Origin: Pseudomonadota bacterium
GTDB taxonomy: Bacteria; Desulfobacterota; Desulfarculia; Desulfarculales; JAHJDS01
Assembly (NCBI GenBank): GCA_018812395.1
Contig: JAHJDS010000071.1
Span: forward strand, 1 to 6,866
Direction: 5' to 3'
DNA: 6,866 nucleotides
Shown: piece by piece, positions 5,317 through 6,866 of the stretch
How positions within the stretch are numbered: the first letter of the stretch is position 1
Layout of the letters: the number at the start of each line of letters is the position of its first letter
Translations under genes and position numbers: made by a program
The notes under the pieces: generated by a model
What the model was told of the DNA's origin: nothing
Database searches by the model: none
What the model saw: the letters and a program-made list of their open reading frames with translations, nothing else

Positions 5317-6174
5317 TCACTTTCGGTCCGGCTTCTCGGGCGCCGGCGGCGGGGCCGGCTTGTCCCCCTTCTCGGGCTCGGCCTTTTTGCCCGCCTCGAT
5401 CTTGACCGCGTCATCGAGGTCACCGCCGGTGGCCATGCCCGCGGCGGCCATGGTGTCCTCGAGCTTCTGCTTGAAGTTCCTCATGAAACCCCAGAAGCTC
5501 CCCATGTCCTGCTTTTCGAAGTAATCGGAATTGAGGGCCTCGGTGGCCTCCTTGAGCTTTTCATTGCCAAAGGCGGTCAGGAGCACCGTCTTGATCTTGG
5601 GCTGGAGTTCCTTCAACTTGGTGATGGTCACCAGCCCGTCCATGTCCGGCATGCGCAGGTCCACCACGGCGACGTCGATCTCGATGTTCCGGGCGATCTC
5701 GATGGCCTCCTGGCCGGTCAGGGCCTGGAGCGGCTCGTATCCCTTGAGCCTGACCCTCTCGGCCGTGGACTTGAGAAAGTTCTCCTCGTCGTCCACCAAC
5801 AGGACGTGCGGCTTCCTCTTGGGCCGGCTCAGAAAGTCCCAGAAGCTCTTCATGTCCTGCTTTTCGAAGTAGGCCGTATTGAGGGCCTCGGCGGCCTCTT
5901 TGGTCTTGTCGTCGCCAAAGGCGGTCAGCAGGACGGTCTTGATCTTGGGCTGGCGCTCCTTGAGCCGGGTGATGGTCACCAGCCCGTCCATGTCCGGCAT
6001 TCGCAGGTCCACCACGGCCACGTCGATCTTGTTCTTTTCCGCGAGCGCCACGGCCTCCTGGCCGGACCGGGCCATGAGCGGCTCATATCCCTTGAGCCTG
6101 ATCCTCTCCGCGATGGAATCGAGGAATTTCTCCTCGTCGTCCACCAACAGTATGCTCAGATCCTTTTTGGTCAT
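5317..6174 (-). CDS. Tandem double-receiver response regulator without output domain
   Basis: This 285-residue cytoplasmic phospho-acceptor protein has two receiver domains repeated at 116 residues. Receiver 1 has Asp12, Asp13, Asp56 (VDLRMPDMDG), Thr84 and Lys105; receiver 2 has Asp128, Asp129, Asp172, Thr200 and Lys221. All catalytic positions are intact in both, so both should be phosphorylated. Each ends in ALNxxYFEKQDMxSFWxF, also found in nearly the same form in the neighbouring sigma-54 activator. Residues 241-285 form a disordered Lys/Glu/Pro-rich tail with no DNA-binding or enzyme domain. It follows the DUF1634-type gene by 36 bases, with AGAGGTG before ATG 6174, so it is probably in the permease operon. 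Likely roles are phosphate sink, phosphotransfer intermediate or protein-contact regulator; none is shown by sequence. Confidence 0.93.
   Translation of the reverse strand: MTKKDLSILLVDDEEKFLDSIAERIRLKGYEPLMARSGQEAVALAEKNKIDVAVVDLRMPDMDGLVTITRLKERQPKIKTVLLTAFGDDKTKEAAEALNTAYFEKQDMKSFWDFLSRPKRKPHVLLVDDEENFLKSTAERVRLKGYEPLQALTGQEAIEIARNIEIDVAVVDLRMPDMDGLVTITKLKELQPKIKTVLLTAFGNEKLKEATEALNSDYFEKQDMGSFWGFMRNFKQKLEDTMAAAGMATGGDLDDAVKIEAGKKAEPEKGDKPAPPPAPEKPDRK
5458..6153 (-). repeat. Internal tandem duplication of a receiver-coding segment (348-bp period)
   Basis: The two receiver segments are similar at DNA level, not only in protein. For example, a 33-base block at 5620-5652 is identical to 5968-6000, exactly 348 bases (116 codons) apart. 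The corresponding part of the activator gene (about 4755-5090) is recognisably related but more diverged. The ends given are approximate. Confidence 0.85.
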
Positions 6175-6210
6175 GATACACCTCTTTCCAAACCAGTCAC
6201 GGCCCGCGCT

Positions 6211-6639
6211 CTAGTGTCCGCCGGCACCCAGGATTCCGGAGGCGGCCACGCTCAACACCAGGACCTCGAGGATGCAGATGATGGCGTAGACCCGATCCTT
6301 GCGCCGGATATAACCCGGTAACAACACCAGGTAGCAGATAATGCTCATCACGGCAAGGAGGACCAGACCGATGAAATTGAGGAAGTCGCCCTTGCCCAGC
6401 AGAGAGATCCAGGCCCAGCCCTGGGGCGACTTGGTGGCGTGCAGATACTCCTGGACCCCGCGGCCCCAGTGCTGGGGCACCACCGCGATGTCCACGTGGG
6501 GCGAGAGGACGCCGCTGAGATACAAGGAGTAGGTCACCAACAGCAGAAAGATGCCGGCCCAGGCCCCGTAAAACAGGAGGTTGGCGTAGGTGATCTGTTC
6601 CGGCATCGGCCTCAGGTCGTCTTTTCGAGGGGCGCTCAT
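6211..6639 (-). CDS. Three-helix membrane protein, DUF1634 type
   Basis: This 142-residue inner-membrane protein has hydrophobic helices at about 21-44, 87-109 and 118-138. The first pair is separated by a roughly 40-residue loop containing HVDIAVVPQHWGRGVQEYLH and GWAWISLLGKGDF. The last two helices are joined by PGYIRRKDRVYAII, where the RRKDR cluster suggests a cytoplasmic turn. This layout, and its place 19 bases after a TauE/SafE permease gene, matches the DUF1634 proteins that commonly accompany such permeases. The family assignment is from memory of the pattern. It may be an accessory subunit of the permease; its biochemical role is unknown. AAAGGAG lies 7 bases before ATG 6639. The C-terminus ends in a Gly-rich GAGGH. 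Confidence 0.82.
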   Translation of the reverse strand: MSAPRKDDLRPMPEQITYANLLFYGAWAGIFLLLVTYSLYLSGVLSPHVDIAVVPQHWGRGVQEYLHATKSPQGWAWISLLGKGDFLNFIGLVLLAVMSIICYLVLLPGYIRRKDRVYAIICILEVLVLSVAASGILGAGGH

Positions 6640-6658
6640 GATGTTGCTCCTTTCACCC

Positions 6659-6866
6659 TCAGCCGAGGATTCCCAGGCCCAGGCCCTTGTCCACCGCCTT
6701 GAGGCCGGCGAAAAACAGGACGACGATGACCATGTAGCGGATTAATTTGGGCTTGGCTCGGCTCAAAAGCTTGACTCCCACAAAGGAACCGAGCATTAAT
6801 CCGACGATGGAGGGCACGGCCATCAGGGGGATGACGCAGCCCTTGTTCATGTAGATCCAGGCGGCC
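6659..6866 (-). CDS. Sulfite exporter TauE/SafE family permease, C-terminal part (runs off the right edge)
   Basis: Only the last 68 codons are present; the frame is open through the right edge and the Met at 6848-6850 is internal. The visible part holds two hydrophobic segments. One reads IPLMAVPSIVGLMLGSFVG; a basic linker LLSRAKPKLIRYM follows; then the final helix VIVVLFFAGLKAVDKGLG and the stop. This is the typical end of TauE/SafE (DUF81) permeases, in which GSxxGxxLxxRxxPxxxR precedes the last helix. These are inner-membrane exporters or importers of sulfite, sulfonates or other organic anions. The substrate cannot be told here. It is the first visible gene of an operon with the DUF1634-type gene and the tandem receiver gene. 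Confidence 0.85.
   Translation of the reverse strand, partial: AAWIYMNKGCVIPLMAVPSIVGLMLGSFVGVKLLSRAKPKLIRYMVIVVLFFAGLKAVDKGLGLGILG

Noticed and set aside
4812..6214. Three similar plus-strand open frames opposite the three receiver segments (4812, 5531, 5879)
   Set aside because: Their likeness to each other follows from the homology of the receivers they oppose; no ribosome binding sites and nothing protein-like beyond that.

Overview
The window is GC-rich and reads as chromosome from a motile, Gram-negative Desulfobacterota-type (old deltaproteobacterial) bacterium. This is an inference. It rests on the cytidylate-kinase-like/BON protein and the DUF1634-type membrane protein beside a TauE/SafE permease, gene types I associate with that group, and on the use of sigma-54 and sigma-28 regulation. 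No mobile element, CRISPR array, tRNA or rRNA was seen.

Left part (1-2400): the window opens inside mutS (minus strand, GTG start at 369). A roughly 440-base gap without a convincing gene follows, ending in a well-matched sigma-28 (FliA-type) promoter. This promoter drives a two-gene plus-strand unit, a small unrecognised protein and an isolated FlgF/FlgG/FlgE-family rod-hook protein, closed by a hairpin terminator. Next is a small plus-strand gene for an exported, strongly basic protein with ten cysteines.

Middle and right part (2400-6866): every gene is on the minus strand. In transcription order from the right edge they are a TauE/SafE permease (5' end outside the window), a three-helix DUF1634-type membrane protein, a protein of two tandem receiver domains with no output domain, a sigma-54 activator (receiver, AAA+, Fis-type HTH), and a cytidylate-kinase-like protein with a C-terminal BON-like segment. 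The first three form a close-packed operon. The activator has its own leader with tandem AT-rich repeats and a 14-bp perfect hairpin. The kinase-like gene follows an AT-rich gap carrying an imperfect palindrome and a sigma-54-like promoter, and it ends in a strong intrinsic terminator.

The main biological reading is a signalling and transport module. Three closely related receiver domains (two in tandem, one in the activator) share an unusual C-terminal signature, which suggests one upstream kinase or competition for phosphate. The activator may control the neighbouring sigma-54-like promoter. No histidine kinase lies in the window. The activator has Glu in place of the first Gly of the GAFTGA loop, and the kinase-like protein has a degenerate P-loop.
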